From contig JAFDDA010000016.1 in assembly GCA_019311105.1 (NCBI GenBank), forward strand, positions 1-47,288: 47,288 bases of DNA, given 5' to 3'. This document shows positions 16,705 through 24,441 of this stretch, in pieces. The DNA comes from Deltaproteobacteria bacterium. Its GTDB lineage: Bacteria > Myxococcota_A > UBA9160 > JAFDDA01. The number at the start of each line of letters is the position of its first letter. Position 1 is the first letter of the stretch. The notes beneath the pieces were generated by a model. That model made no database searches. It was not told the DNA's origin and saw only the letters and a program-made list of their open reading frames with translations. The position numbers and the translations under genes are program-made.

Positions 16705-17591
16705 GCCGACACCCCTCCGAGACGAATCCCCGTGGTTGCCGCGCGCATCTCGAGAGCTACGTCGGCCACCGGCGCGGAGTGGGTGAGGGCGCCGACCGAG
16801 ATGCGGTGGACCCCGGCCGCAGCGATGGCCGCGACACGGTCGAGGTTCACGCCGCCGGATGCCTCCAGCGTGATGCGTTCGCCCAGCTCCGCGACGATCT
16901 CGCGTATCTCGTCGGGCGTGCGGTTGTCGAGCAGCAGCGAGTCGGCGCCCGCTTCGGTGGCCGCCACGGCGTCTTCGAGGGATTCGACCTCGACCTGGAG
17001 ATGGAGGTGCGGCGCGGCCCCGGCCCGGGCCGCACGGGTGGCTTCGGCGACCCCGCCCGCGGCGGCGACGTGGTTGTCCTTCACGAGCATCGCGTCGAAG
17101 AGGCCCATGCGATGGTTCTGCCCACCTCCGGCCGCGACGGCGTACTTGTCGAGGACGCGCCAACCGGGGAGGGTCTTGCGCGTGTCCACGATGCGGGCGC
17201 GCGTGCCGGCGACGGCCTCGAGGTAGCGGGCGGTGAGACTCGCGATGCCGCAGAGCCGGCCGAGGAAGTTCAGGGCCGTCCGCTCCGCCGAGAGGATCGA
17301 ACGCGTGGGGCCCTCGATCGTCGCCAGGATCTGCCCGGGCTCCGCCGGCTCGCCCTCGCCGCGCTCGGCCAGGAAGCAAACGCGCGGGTCCACCTGACGG
17401 AAGACCGCCTGGGCGACCGGGAGCCCGCACACGACCAGGCTCTCGCGCGCCTCGATCACGGCTTCGTCCTTGGCATCGGCCGGGATCACCGCCTCGGAGG
17501 TGACATCCCCGGGGCCGAGGTCCTCGGCCAGGGCGCGTTCCACCAGGGGCAGCCAGGTGGGCTCGGCCGGGAAGGGAGGCTGGGTGGGCAT
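16701..17591 (-). CDS. nadC: Nicotinate-nucleotide pyrophosphorylase (carboxylating)
   Basis: 296 residues. It converts quinolinate and PRPP to nicotinate mononucleotide in NAD synthesis. Diagnostic segments are DTRKTLPGWR (136-145), GGGQNHRMGL (155-164), KDNH (171-174) and the C-terminal EASGGVNLDRVAAIAAAGV. The ATG at 17591 lies 37 bp after the valS stop, so it may be read from the valS transcript. Its stop overlaps birA. Confidence 0.95.
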   Translation of the reverse strand: MPTQPPFPAEPTWLPLVERALAEDLGPGDVTSEAVIPADAKDEAVIEARESLVVCGLPVAQAVFRQVDPRVCFLAERGEGEPAEPGQILATIEGPTRSILSAERTALNFLGRLCGIASLTARYLEAVAGTRARIVDTRKTLPGWRVLDKYAVAAGGGQNHRMGLFDAMLVKDNHVAAAGGVAEATRAARAGAAPHLHLQVEVESLEDAVAATEAGADSLLLDNRTPDEIREIVAELGERITLEASGGVNLDRVAAIAAAGVHRISVGALTHSAPVADVALEMRAATTGIRLGGVSA

Positions 17592-17628
17592 GGGAGACTC
17601 ATGGTACCCGAACGAGCCTCTTGCGGGC

Positions 17629-20280
17629 CTAGCCGAGCAGGCTGCGGAGGCGTTCGAGGCGGCCCGTCATGGCGGCCGCCTCTTCGTCGAGGCCCTCGTG
17701 CTTCTCGCGCTCGGCCTCGACGACGTCGGGCTTGGCGCGTTCGACGAACTTCGGGTTGGCGAGCTTCTTGGCGACGAAGGCGAGGTCTTTCTCCACGGTC
17801 TTCAGCCGCTTCTCCAAGCGCTTCACCTCGTCGTGCAGGAAGGCCGGGTCGTCGAGTTCCACGGCGATCGCATGGCCCGCCGCCTGGACGACGGCCGCGG
17901 TCTCGGGCGGCGGTTCGTCGCTGAAGACCCACTCGTCGGCTCGCAGCAGGGAGCGCAGCCCCGCCTCGTGTCGGCCGACCATCGCTTCGAGTTCGCTCGG
18001 GAAGCGCACGCGGATGCCGGCCTGAGGGGCGAGGCCGAGCTCGCCGCGCACTTGCCGCACGCGCCCCACGATCTCGGTGAAGACTTCCATCTCGCGTGCC
18101 TCGTCCGCGTCGAGCCGTTCGGTCAGGCGCGGCCAGCGCTCGCCGAGTTCTGCAAAGCGCAGCTCGAGCAGCGTCCGGTCTTCGTCCACCGGCAAGGCGG
18201 CGAAGATCTCTTCGGTGATGAAGGGCATGATCGGGTGCAGCATCAGCAGCGAGCCCGACAACACCGAGACGAGCGTGTCCTGGGTCGCCGCGCGAGCGTC
18301 GGCATCGTCGCCGTGCAGGGTCTCCTTCGAGAGCTCGATGTACCAGTCGCACAGCTCGCCCCAGACGAACTGGTAGAGCCCCTGGGACGCATCGTTGAAG
18401 CGGAAGCCCTCGATCGACCGTCGATACTCCGAGAGGGCGGCATCGAGCCGCGTCGTGATCCAACGGTCGTAGAGGCTGCCCTTGCCGCCGCCGGCCGGGC
18501 GATGCCCCTCGAGGTTCATGAGCGCGAAGCGCGCCGCGTTCCAGAGCTTCGTGACGAAGGTTCGGCCCGTCGAGAGCTGCCCCTCACCCAGCTTGATGTC
18601 GCGCCCCTGGGCCGTGAGCCGCATGAGGGTGAAACGGAGCGCGTCCGTCCCGTGGGAGGACATCAGCTCCAGGGGGTCGATCACGTTGCCCTTCGACTTC
18701 GACATCTTCTTCCCCTCGGCGTCGCGGATGAGGGGATGGATGTAGACGTCGCGGAAGGGCACGTCGTCCATGAAGTGGAGGCCGAGCATCATCATGCGCG
18801 CGACCCAGAAGAAAATGATGTCGAAGCCCGTGGAGAGGACCGACGTCGGGTAGTAACGCGCGAGTTCGGGCGTGTCGTCCGGCCAGCCGAGGGTCGAGAA
18901 GGGCCAGAGCCCGCTCGAGAACCAGGTGTCGAGGACGTCTTCCTCCTGCTCCAGCTCGGCGGAGCCGCAGGTGTGGCAGTGTTCGGGGTCTTCGGTGGCG
19001 ACCGTCCAGTCGCCGCAGCCGCCGCACTTCCAGGCCGGAATGCGATGGCCCCACCACAGCTGCCGGGAGAGCGTCCAGTCGCGGATGTTCTCGAGCCAGT
19101 GGAAGAACGTGTTCTCCCAGCTCTTCGGGTGGAAGGTCGTTCGGCCCTCGCGCACCGCGGCGAGCGCGGGCTCGGCCAGGGGCTTCATGCGCATGAACCA
19201 CTGATCCGAGAGCAGGGGCTCGACGACCGTGCTGCAGCGGTCGCAGTGTGGGACTTCGTGCGGGTGGGGCTCGGAGCCGATCAATGCGCCCTCGGCTTCG
19301 AGGTCGACCAGCACGCGCTCGCGCGCGTCCATGGCGGAGAGGTCTTCGTACGGCCCGGCGTTGCCGTTCAGCCGGCCGTCGGGGTGGAGGAGGTTGATGG
19401 CTGCGAGCCCATGCCGGCGCCCGCACTCGAAGTCGTTCGGGTCGTGGCCCGGGGTCACCTTCACCGCACCCGATCCGTACTCGGGGTCGACGAAGTCGTC
19501 GGCGACGATCGGGATCTCGCGGCCGAGGAGCGGCAGGCGTACGTGCCGGCCCACGAACTCGCGATAGCGGTCGTCCTCGGGGTGCACCGCGACGGCGGTG
19601 TCGCCGAGCATCGTCTCGGGCCGGGTGGTGGCGACCTCGATGCCACCTTCGCCGTCGACGAAGGGGTACCGGAGCGTCCAGAGGTGCCCGGCGACGGGTT
19701 GGTAGGGGCTCTCGAGGTCCGAGAGCACGGTCGTACAGCGAGGGCACCAGTTGACCAGCGACTCGCCGCGATAGATCAGGCCCTCGTGATAGAGCCGCAC
19801 GAAGGCCTCGCGCACGGCGCGCGAGAGGCCCGGGTCCATGGTGAACCGCTCGCGTTCCCAGTCGCACGACGCACCGAGGGCCTGGAGCTGCTCGATGATC
19901 CGGGCGCCCGACTGGGCCTTCCACTCCCAGACGCGGTCGACGAAGGCTTCGCGCCCGAGGTCGTGGCGCGTCTTCCCTTCCTTGGCGAGCTGGCGCTCGA
20001 CCACGACCTGGGTGGCGATGCCGGCGTGGTCGGTCCCCGGGAGCCAGAGGACGTTCTTGCCCTCGAGTCGCTGATGACGCGAGAGCACGTCCTGCAGGGT
20101 GTTGTTCAAGGCGTGGCCGAGGTGCAGCGTCCCCGTGACGTTCGGCGGTGGGATCACCATGGAGAACATCTCGCGCGGGTCCGCCGGGTCGGCCCCAAAG
20201 AGCCCCCGCTCGCGCCAACGCCCATACCACTTCGACTCGACCGGCCGCGCATCGAACCGCTTAGACAATGCTTCACTCAA
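17629..20280 (-). CDS. valS: Valyl-tRNA synthetase
   Basis: 883 residues. A class Ia synthetase with HLGH (residues 53-56) and KKMSKSKGN, an editing insertion, a Cys-rich zinc-ribbon-like insert (CGGCGDWTVATEDPEHCHTC) before the VLDTWFSSGLWP segment, and the C-terminal coiled coil (VKRLEKRLKTVEKDL) that grips tRNA. No ATG is in reach. TTG 20280 gives the usual N-terminus SEALSKRFDARPVE; a second TTG at 20268 is possible. The ribosome-binding site is weak. Its 274-bp upstream gap contains stem-loop element A, which lies between it and the response regulator gene on the same strand. Confidence 0.95.
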   Translation of the reverse strand: MSEALSKRFDARPVESKWYGRWRERGLFGADPADPREMFSMVIPPPNVTGTLHLGHALNNTLQDVLSRHQRLEGKNVLWLPGTDHAGIATQVVVERQLAKEGKTRHDLGREAFVDRVWEWKAQSGARIIEQLQALGASCDWERERFTMDPGLSRAVREAFVRLYHEGLIYRGESLVNWCPRCTTVLSDLESPYQPVAGHLWTLRYPFVDGEGGIEVATTRPETMLGDTAVAVHPEDDRYREFVGRHVRLPLLGREIPIVADDFVDPEYGSGAVKVTPGHDPNDFECGRRHGLAAINLLHPDGRLNGNAGPYEDLSAMDARERVLVDLEAEGALIGSEPHPHEVPHCDRCSTVVEPLLSDQWFMRMKPLAEPALAAVREGRTTFHPKSWENTFFHWLENIRDWTLSRQLWWGHRIPAWKCGGCGDWTVATEDPEHCHTCGSAELEQEEDVLDTWFSSGLWPFSTLGWPDDTPELARYYPTSVLSTGFDIIFFWVARMMMLGLHFMDDVPFRDVYIHPLIRDAEGKKMSKSKGNVIDPLELMSSHGTDALRFTLMRLTAQGRDIKLGEGQLSTGRTFVTKLWNAARFALMNLEGHRPAGGGKGSLYDRWITTRLDAALSEYRRSIEGFRFNDASQGLYQFVWGELCDWYIELSKETLHGDDADARAATQDTLVSVLSGSLLMLHPIMPFITEEIFAALPVDEDRTLLELRFAELGERWPRLTERLDADEAREMEVFTEIVGRVRQVRGELGLAPQAGIRVRFPSELEAMVGRHEAGLRSLLRADEWVFSDEPPPETAAVVQAAGHAIAVELDDPAFLHDEVKRLEKRLKTVEKDLAFVAKKLANPKFVERAKPDVVEAEREKHEGLDEEAAAMTGRLERLRSLLG

Positions 20281-20313
20281 GGGAGCCGCAGTCTACAAAA
20301 CCAAACGGGACGC

Positions 20314-20349
20314 GGCAGAGCCACCTCGCGATGGGGCAGACCCACCTCG
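20314..20349. repeat. 21-bp direct repeat in the valS leader
   Basis: GGCAGAGCCACCTCG (20314) recurs as GGCAGACCCACCTCG (20335) with a period of 21 bp and one mismatch in 15. It lies between the valS start and element A. Function unknown. Confidence 0.5.
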
Positions 20350-20380
20350 ACCTCCCAAGGCCAGCCGCAAGGGACGAGGA

Positions 20381-20527
20381 GCCGAGGTGCGGAGGTCCTG
20401 CGGCGAAATAAAGCACAGCGAGCCTCGTTGCCGGCGACCCTCCCGGCCACTCTCGGCCCCAAACGCACGAATGGCTCGCCTCACCGAAGCGAGCGAGCCA
20501 TTCGCAGCAGGACCTCCGCACCTCGGC
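20381..20527 (-). repeat. Stem-loop element A, after the long response regulator gene
   Basis: Outer arms 20381-20407 and 20501-20527 pair at 26 of 27 positions. Read on the minus strand, the element starts 27 bp after the stop codon of the response regulator: arm, GCGAATGGCTCG, core, GCTTTATTTCGCC, arm. Inside is a second perfect hairpin (20468-20479 with 20493-20504, CGAATGGCTCGC arms). The core closely matches that of element C, but the outer arms do not match those of any other copy. No U-tract follows the stem, so it is not a standard terminator. Confidence 0.85.
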
Positions 20528-20554
20528 GGCGCCCCGACCCAAAGATGGAAAGGG

Positions 20555-21931
20555 TCAGTCCTCCTCGGACCCACCCCCCTGCATCTTCGCAATCTCTTCC
20601 TTCACCAGAACCTCAGCCATCTGAGGAATCACCTCCCAAGCCACCGCCTCGACCCGAGCCAACACCTGCTTCACCACCTGCTCGGAGATGTCGCTGAACG
20701 CCTCCCAGGCGATCTTCTCGAGAGCCGAGTGGAGGTGCTGTTCGAGGGCCGGCGATACCGCCGGGGCCTCTGTGCCGACCGGGGTTGCCGCAGGCGCCGT
20801 CGTGCTGTGGTCGCCTGGTGCCTGGACCCGCACGGGGTTGGCGTCCTCGACGATCATCACCGTCTCCGACGCGTCTTCGAGGGTGTCGTACCCCGAGCCG
20901 GGCTGGGTCGTGTCCGAACTCCCGAGATCCTCGGCCGGAGCCACGACGTCGAAGCTCTGGACCGGTGTGGGGTCGAGGACCGTCTCATCGGCCGCGCTGC
21001 GGGCCTCGCCCACCGGGTCGAAGTCGAGCAGCGGGTCGGTGATCGGTGCGGTCTCGAGGATCGGGCCCGCATCGAGGATCGGTGCCGGCGCGATGGGCGG
21101 CTCCGTGAGATCGTCGGCGCCCGGGTCCGAGAAGCTCATGCTGCCCGGTGCGACGGCCACTTCCGGAACCGTGCTCGCCATCGAGAGGTCTGCGCTCTCG
21201 AGATCGAAGCCACTGTCGTCGGCTTGGAGCGGGCGGCGTTCGGCGGGCGCGTCGAAGGCGGCCGCCTCGACCGCCGCGTCGAAGGCGGGGTCGCCCGAGC
21301 CCTGGCTCGGGTCGAGCAGGATCGTCTCGTCGGCCTGACCGGTCGGGCCCGACGGGCTCGTGTCGGCCATCAGGTCGAGGCCGTCGCCGTCGGCCTGGGC
21401 CGCGGCGGTGGGCCAGGAGGTGTCGGCATCGGCGGCGTTGCCGTCGAAGAAGTCGAAGGCGTCGCCCCCCTCGCCGTGGGCGCCGACGTCGGCGGGCGGG
21501 GCAGGGGCCGGTGTGGCTTGGGCCGCGGAGGCAGGTCGCGCATCCGTCTCGCCGATCGGCGTCGAACGCGCGAGGAGCTGGTTCACCTGATCCACGAGGG
21601 CCTGGGCCTCGAAGGGCTTCGTGATGTGCCCATCGGCGCCGACCTGTCGTGCGCGCTCTGCATCGAACGCTTCGAAGGTCCCGGTCAGCAACAGCACGGG
21701 CGTCGCCGAGAGGTTCGGGTCGGTCTTGATGGCTTCGCAGACCTCGTACCCGTTCTTGCCAGGCATCACGATGTCGGCGAGGACGATGTCCGGCCGGACC
21801 TCCTCAGCCTTGGTCACGGCGTCGTCACCGTTCTCGACGGTCACGAGCTCGATGTCTTCGTTGGCGAGGCTGATCCCGACGACCTTCTGGATCGTCACAC
21901 TGTCATCTGCAAGCAGCAGGGTCTTCGGCAT
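20555..21931 (-). CDS. Long response regulator: receiver domain, acidic linker, conserved helical tail
   Basis: 458 residues from ATG 21931, which follows a G-run that can pair with 16S rRNA. Residues 1-125 form a receiver: LADDS acidic pair, the phosphorylation site in VLADIVMPG, and HITKPFE. Residues 130-400 are a long, low-complexity linker rich in Asp, Ala, Pro and Glu. The last 55 residues are amphipathic helix (LHSALEKIAWEAFSDISEQVVKQVLARVEAVAWEVIPQMAEVLVKEEI). There is no DNA-binding domain. The arrangement recalls FrzS-type polarity regulators of myxobacteria, an inference from architecture only. Together with the MglA-like GTPase downstream it may belong to a cell-polarity system. 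Element A follows the gene. Confidence 0.75.
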   Translation of the reverse strand: MPKTLLLADDSVTIQKVVGISLANEDIELVTVENGDDAVTKAEEVRPDIVLADIVMPGKNGYEVCEAIKTDPNLSATPVLLLTGTFEAFDAERARQVGADGHITKPFEAQALVDQVNQLLARSTPIGETDARPASAAQATPAPAPPADVGAHGEGGDAFDFFDGNAADADTSWPTAAAQADGDGLDLMADTSPSGPTGQADETILLDPSQGSGDPAFDAAVEAAAFDAPAERRPLQADDSGFDLESADLSMASTVPEVAVAPGSMSFSDPGADDLTEPPIAPAPILDAGPILETAPITDPLLDFDPVGEARSAADETVLDPTPVQSFDVVAPAEDLGSSDTTQPGSGYDTLEDASETVMIVEDANPVRVQAPGDHSTTAPAATPVGTEAPAVSPALEQHLHSALEKIAWEAFSDISEQVVKQVLARVEAVAWEVIPQMAEVLVKEEIAKMQGGGSEED

Positions 21932-22119
21932 GGTCCCCCCCCGGGCGCCAGCACGGCACGGCTGGCATTGAAGTCCCGATGTCTCATCGACGGGATTCGG
22001 GCCCGAATTTAACGATTTCTGCACTTCCCTGAACCCGAAACACCGGTCGGCTGCTGCCGCCCTCGACGGGGCGTCAAGTCACCCGGTGGCTGGGCCGATG
22101 ATCCCCTCAGGAGAGTCCC

Positions 22120-22848
22120 ATGCGCTTCGAAACTGCCGCGATTTCCGATGTTGGCCGGCGCCGTCAGGCCAACGAGGACCGCTACGCCCTGGACGCCGAT
22201 CTCGGCCTGTTCCTCGTAGCGGACGGGATGGGAGGCCACCGGGCCGGCCGGACCGCCAGTGAGCTGGCCTCTGCGGCCGTCCTGGCAGCGATTCACACGC
22301 TTCAGGACGCCCCGGCGAGCCTGGCCGAGCGCCTGCGATACGCCGTTTCCGCCGCCAACCGCGAGATCTTCTCCACCGCCGCCGAGCAGTCGGAACTGGC
22401 GGGCATGGGAACGACCCTCGTGGTCCTGCTGGCCGGCGAAGAGCGGGTGTCCTTGGCGCATGTGGGCGACAGCCGCGCCTACCTCGTGCGGGCCGGCGGG
22501 ATCCGCCAGCTCACCGACGACCACAGCCTGGTGGCCGAGTTGCTGCGGCGCCACAAGATCTCCGAGGACGACGCCCGCGAGCACCCGCACCGCCACGTCC
22601 TGACCCGTGCCCTCGGCGTGCGCCCCACCGTCGAGCCCGACCTCGCCGAGATGACGCCGCTAGACGGCGACGTCTTCGTCCTCTGCTCCGACGGCCTGAC
22701 CGGCCACCTGGAAGACGAGGAAATCGCGAAGATCGTGAGCTCGACGCCGGACCTCGAGCAGGCTGCGGGAGCCCTCGCGGAATGCGCAAACTCCCGGGGC
22801 GGCGAGGACAACATCACGGCGGTCCTCGTTCGCTGCGTGGACGAGTAG
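22120..22848 (+). CDS. PP2C-type (PPM) protein serine/threonine phosphatase
   Basis: 242 residues, a bare catalytic domain. The metal-binding and fold motifs are all present: NEDRY, LVADGMGGHRAG, GMGTTLVV, AHVGDSRAYL, LCSDGLTGH and GGEDNIT. It starts at ATG 22120 after CAGGAGAG. Bacterial stand-alone PPM enzymes of this kind reverse Hanks-type kinase phosphorylation; no such kinase is visible nearby. Its start faces away from the response regulator gene, with a 188-bp divergent region between them. Element B starts 12 bp after its stop. Confidence 0.92.
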   Translation: MRFETAAISDVGRRRQANEDRYALDADLGLFLVADGMGGHRAGRTASELASAAVLAAIHTLQDAPASLAERLRYAVSAANREIFSTAAEQSELAGMGTTLVVLLAGEERVSLAHVGDSRAYLVRAGGIRQLTDDHSLVAELLRRHKISEDDAREHPHRHVLTRALGVRPTVEPDLAEMTPLDGDVFVLCSDGLTGHLEDEEIAKIVSSTPDLEQAAGALAECANSRGGEDNITAVLVRCVDE

Positions 22849-22860
22849 GGGCGGGGCTTC

Positions 22861-23020
22861 GCGCGTGGGGGAGAGGATGTCTCCTCCTGCGAATGGCTCG
22901 GCCGCTAGCGGGCCGGGTCCGTGGGCCGAATTCGAGGCAGAGAGTTCCATGTGAGGGGCCGCGGCATCGCGGCGGCCTCCGCTTTATTTCGCCGGAGGAG
23001 ACATCCTCTCCCCCACGCGC
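22861..23020 (+). repeat. Stem-loop element B, after the PP2C gene
   Basis: Arms 22861-22893 and 22988-23020 pair at 32 of 33 positions. In the direction of the PP2C gene it reads arm, GCGAATGGCTCG, core, GCTTTATTTCGCC, arm. The core differs from A and C in the middle but shares the end blocks, and it contains its own GGGGCCGCGGC...GCCGCGGC-like hairpin near 22955-22976. The element starts 12 bp after the stop codon. Confidence 0.85.
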
Positions 23021-23142
23021 TCCGAGCCGTCCCGGCATCCTGCGCAATGTCGGCCAACCGTTCCGCCACACGCGGCGATGTCGGCGAAGCCGACGAGCAG
23101 GGGCGAAAAAATAAAACCCTCCAGACCCCGCTACACCGAGGA
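23021..23142. other. Spacer between elements B and C
   Basis: No gene is visible in these 122 bp. It includes GGGCGAAAAAATAAAACC at 23100-23117, a loose match to the GGCGAAATAAAGC block of the elements that may be the remnant of another copy; no matching second end is seen. Together with elements B and C it makes up the 459-bp gap between the convergent PP2C and sigma-factor genes. Confidence 0.3.
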
Positions 23143-23295
23143 GCCGTCGAGGCCGAGGGTTCTTTCGGCGAAATAAGGCACAGCGAGCCTCGTTGCCGGT
23201 GAGCCTCGCGGACACGCCGTGCCCCAGAAACACGAATGGCTCGCCTCACCGAAGCGAGCGAGCCATTCGCCGAAAGAACCCTCGGCCTCGACGGC
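23143..23295 (-). repeat. Stem-loop element C, after the sigma factor gene
   Basis: Arms 23143-23172 and 23266-23295 pair perfectly over 30 bp. Read on the minus strand it starts 12 bp after the sigma-factor stop: arm, GCGAATGGCTCG, core, GCCTTATTTCGCC, arm. The inner hairpin with CGAATGGCTCGC arms seen in element A is present too, and most of the core matches A, while the outer arms are unrelated to those of A. Confidence 0.88.
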
Positions 23296-23307
23296 GGAGT
23301 GGCGCCC

Positions 23308-24072
23308 CTAGCGCTCCGCCACCGCCTTCAAGCGGGACCGCAGTCGAAGCACAGACTTCGTATGAATCTGACACACCCGGGACTCAGTGATCCCGAGAAT
23401 GTTCCCGATCTCTTTCATGTTGAGATCTTCGTAGTAATACAGCGAGATGACCAGCCGCTCCTTCTGGGGAAGGGCCGAGATCGTGTCGGCGACGACGCGC
23501 TTCATCTCGACGAGCTTCACCGTCGCGAAGGGGTTCTCCGCCTGGACGTCTTCGATGATGTCGGTGTAGCCGCCCGTGCGTTCGCCGTCGGCGTCGCGGC
23601 TGCGGATTTCTTCCAGGTTCACGAGCGAGATGCCGCGGACCTGGTTGAGCAGCTCATGGAACTTCTCGATCTGGATGCCGAGCGAATCGGCGACCTCGTC
23701 CTCGTTGGCGGCTCGGCCCAGGCGCTGCTCCATGTCGGAGTAGGCGCGCTCGAGCTTGCGGCCCTTCTGGCGCACGCTGCGCGGCACCCAGTCGAGGCTT
23801 CGGAGCTGGTCGAGGATCGCACCCTTGATGCGGAACTCGGCGTAGGTCTTGAACTTGCAGTTCTTCTCGGGGTCGTACTTCTGGATCGCATCCATCAGGC
23901 CGATCACGCCCGTGTTGTGCAGATCTTCGAGGTCGATGTGGGAGGGCAGGCGGACGGCGATCCGGTTCACGATGTATCGGATCAGCGGTGTGTGCTCGAG
24001 AACGATGTTCTCTCGGAGTTGGCTCGGAATCTCGTCGTGCAGCTCTTTGGCCTCGCGCAGCATCGTCTCCAT
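23308..24072 (-). CDS. FliA/WhiG-family (sigma-28-type) RNA polymerase sigma factor
   Basis: 254 residues from ATG 24072. The family segments are HTPLIRYIVNRIAVRLP (region 1.2/2), GVIGLMDAIQKYDP and KFKTYAEFRIKGAILDQLRSLDWVPRSVR (region 2), and the region 4 helix-turn-helix LPQKERLVISLYYYEDLNMKEIGNILGITESRVCQIH. ATG 24072 has GGAGGG six bases upstream, so it is a better start than ATG 24084, whose own codon and the next one form that site. No flagellar genes are nearby, so a WhiG-like role outside motility is possible. An anti-sigma factor is not visible. Confidence 0.92.
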   Translation of the reverse strand: METMLREAKELHDEIPSQLRENIVLEHTPLIRYIVNRIAVRLPSHIDLEDLHNTGVIGLMDAIQKYDPEKNCKFKTYAEFRIKGAILDQLRSLDWVPRSVRQKGRKLERAYSDMEQRLGRAANEDEVADSLGIQIEKFHELLNQVRGISLVNLEEIRSRDADGERTGGYTDIIEDVQAENPFATVKLVEMKRVVADTISALPQKERLVISLYYYEDLNMKEIGNILGITESRVCQIHTKSVLRLRSRLKAVAER

Positions 24073-24441
24073 GGTTCCCTCCATAAGTGGCCCCTAGTTC
24101 GGTGCGCGGAGGGTCGGCTCGATGGCTCCCCTGCCTCGGCCCTGCCCCCGCGATGCGCCTTGCACGCATGACAAAGCACGGGTCATGCCAAGGGGCGGCG
24201 CGCCTCCGGGTCGGGCTGCAATGGAGGGTCCGGCAGGCCGCAAGTCGGTTCCGTAAGTGATTGAAAGATAACGAGAAAGTGGCCAGGAAACGGGGCCCGA
24301 TGAAATCGCTCGGAGGCCCCTCCGAGGCTGCCACCCTGGGCGGCGGCCGGCGGCCTCTCCCCCCCGAGCGTCGGGCGGCCAACACTCGCAGTGGCCGGGG
24401 CGTCGGGAACCCGGCAGCAACCCATGGGCAAGTCGCCCGGG
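24073..24441 (-). promoter_or_regulatory. Leader and promoter region of the sigma factor gene, with an inverted repeat
   Basis: No gene is visible in this 369-bp gap between two minus-strand genes. GCATGAC (24166-24172) and GTCATGC (24182-24188) form a perfect 7-bp inverted repeat with a 9-bp spacer, about 94 bp upstream of the sigma start, a possible operator. A locally AT-rich stretch at about 24255-24285 may hold the promoter. I do not find a clear -24/-12 element. Confidence 0.4.

Noticed and set aside
20468-20504. Short frames such as MARLTEASEPF that recur in elements A and C
   Set aside because: They arise because the palindromic GAATGGCTCG block contains ATG. There is no ribosome-binding site, and the block recurs because of its structure, not its coding.
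17470-20697. A very long open frame on the plus strand opposite valS
   Set aside because: It runs antisense to a clear valS gene and shows only low-complexity Arg, Val, Leu and Glu patterns. In GC-rich DNA, codon bias of the real gene keeps antisense frames open.
23308-24072. Flagellar gene cluster around the sigma-28-type factor
   Set aside because: No flagellar, anti-sigma or chemotaxis gene is visible on either side.
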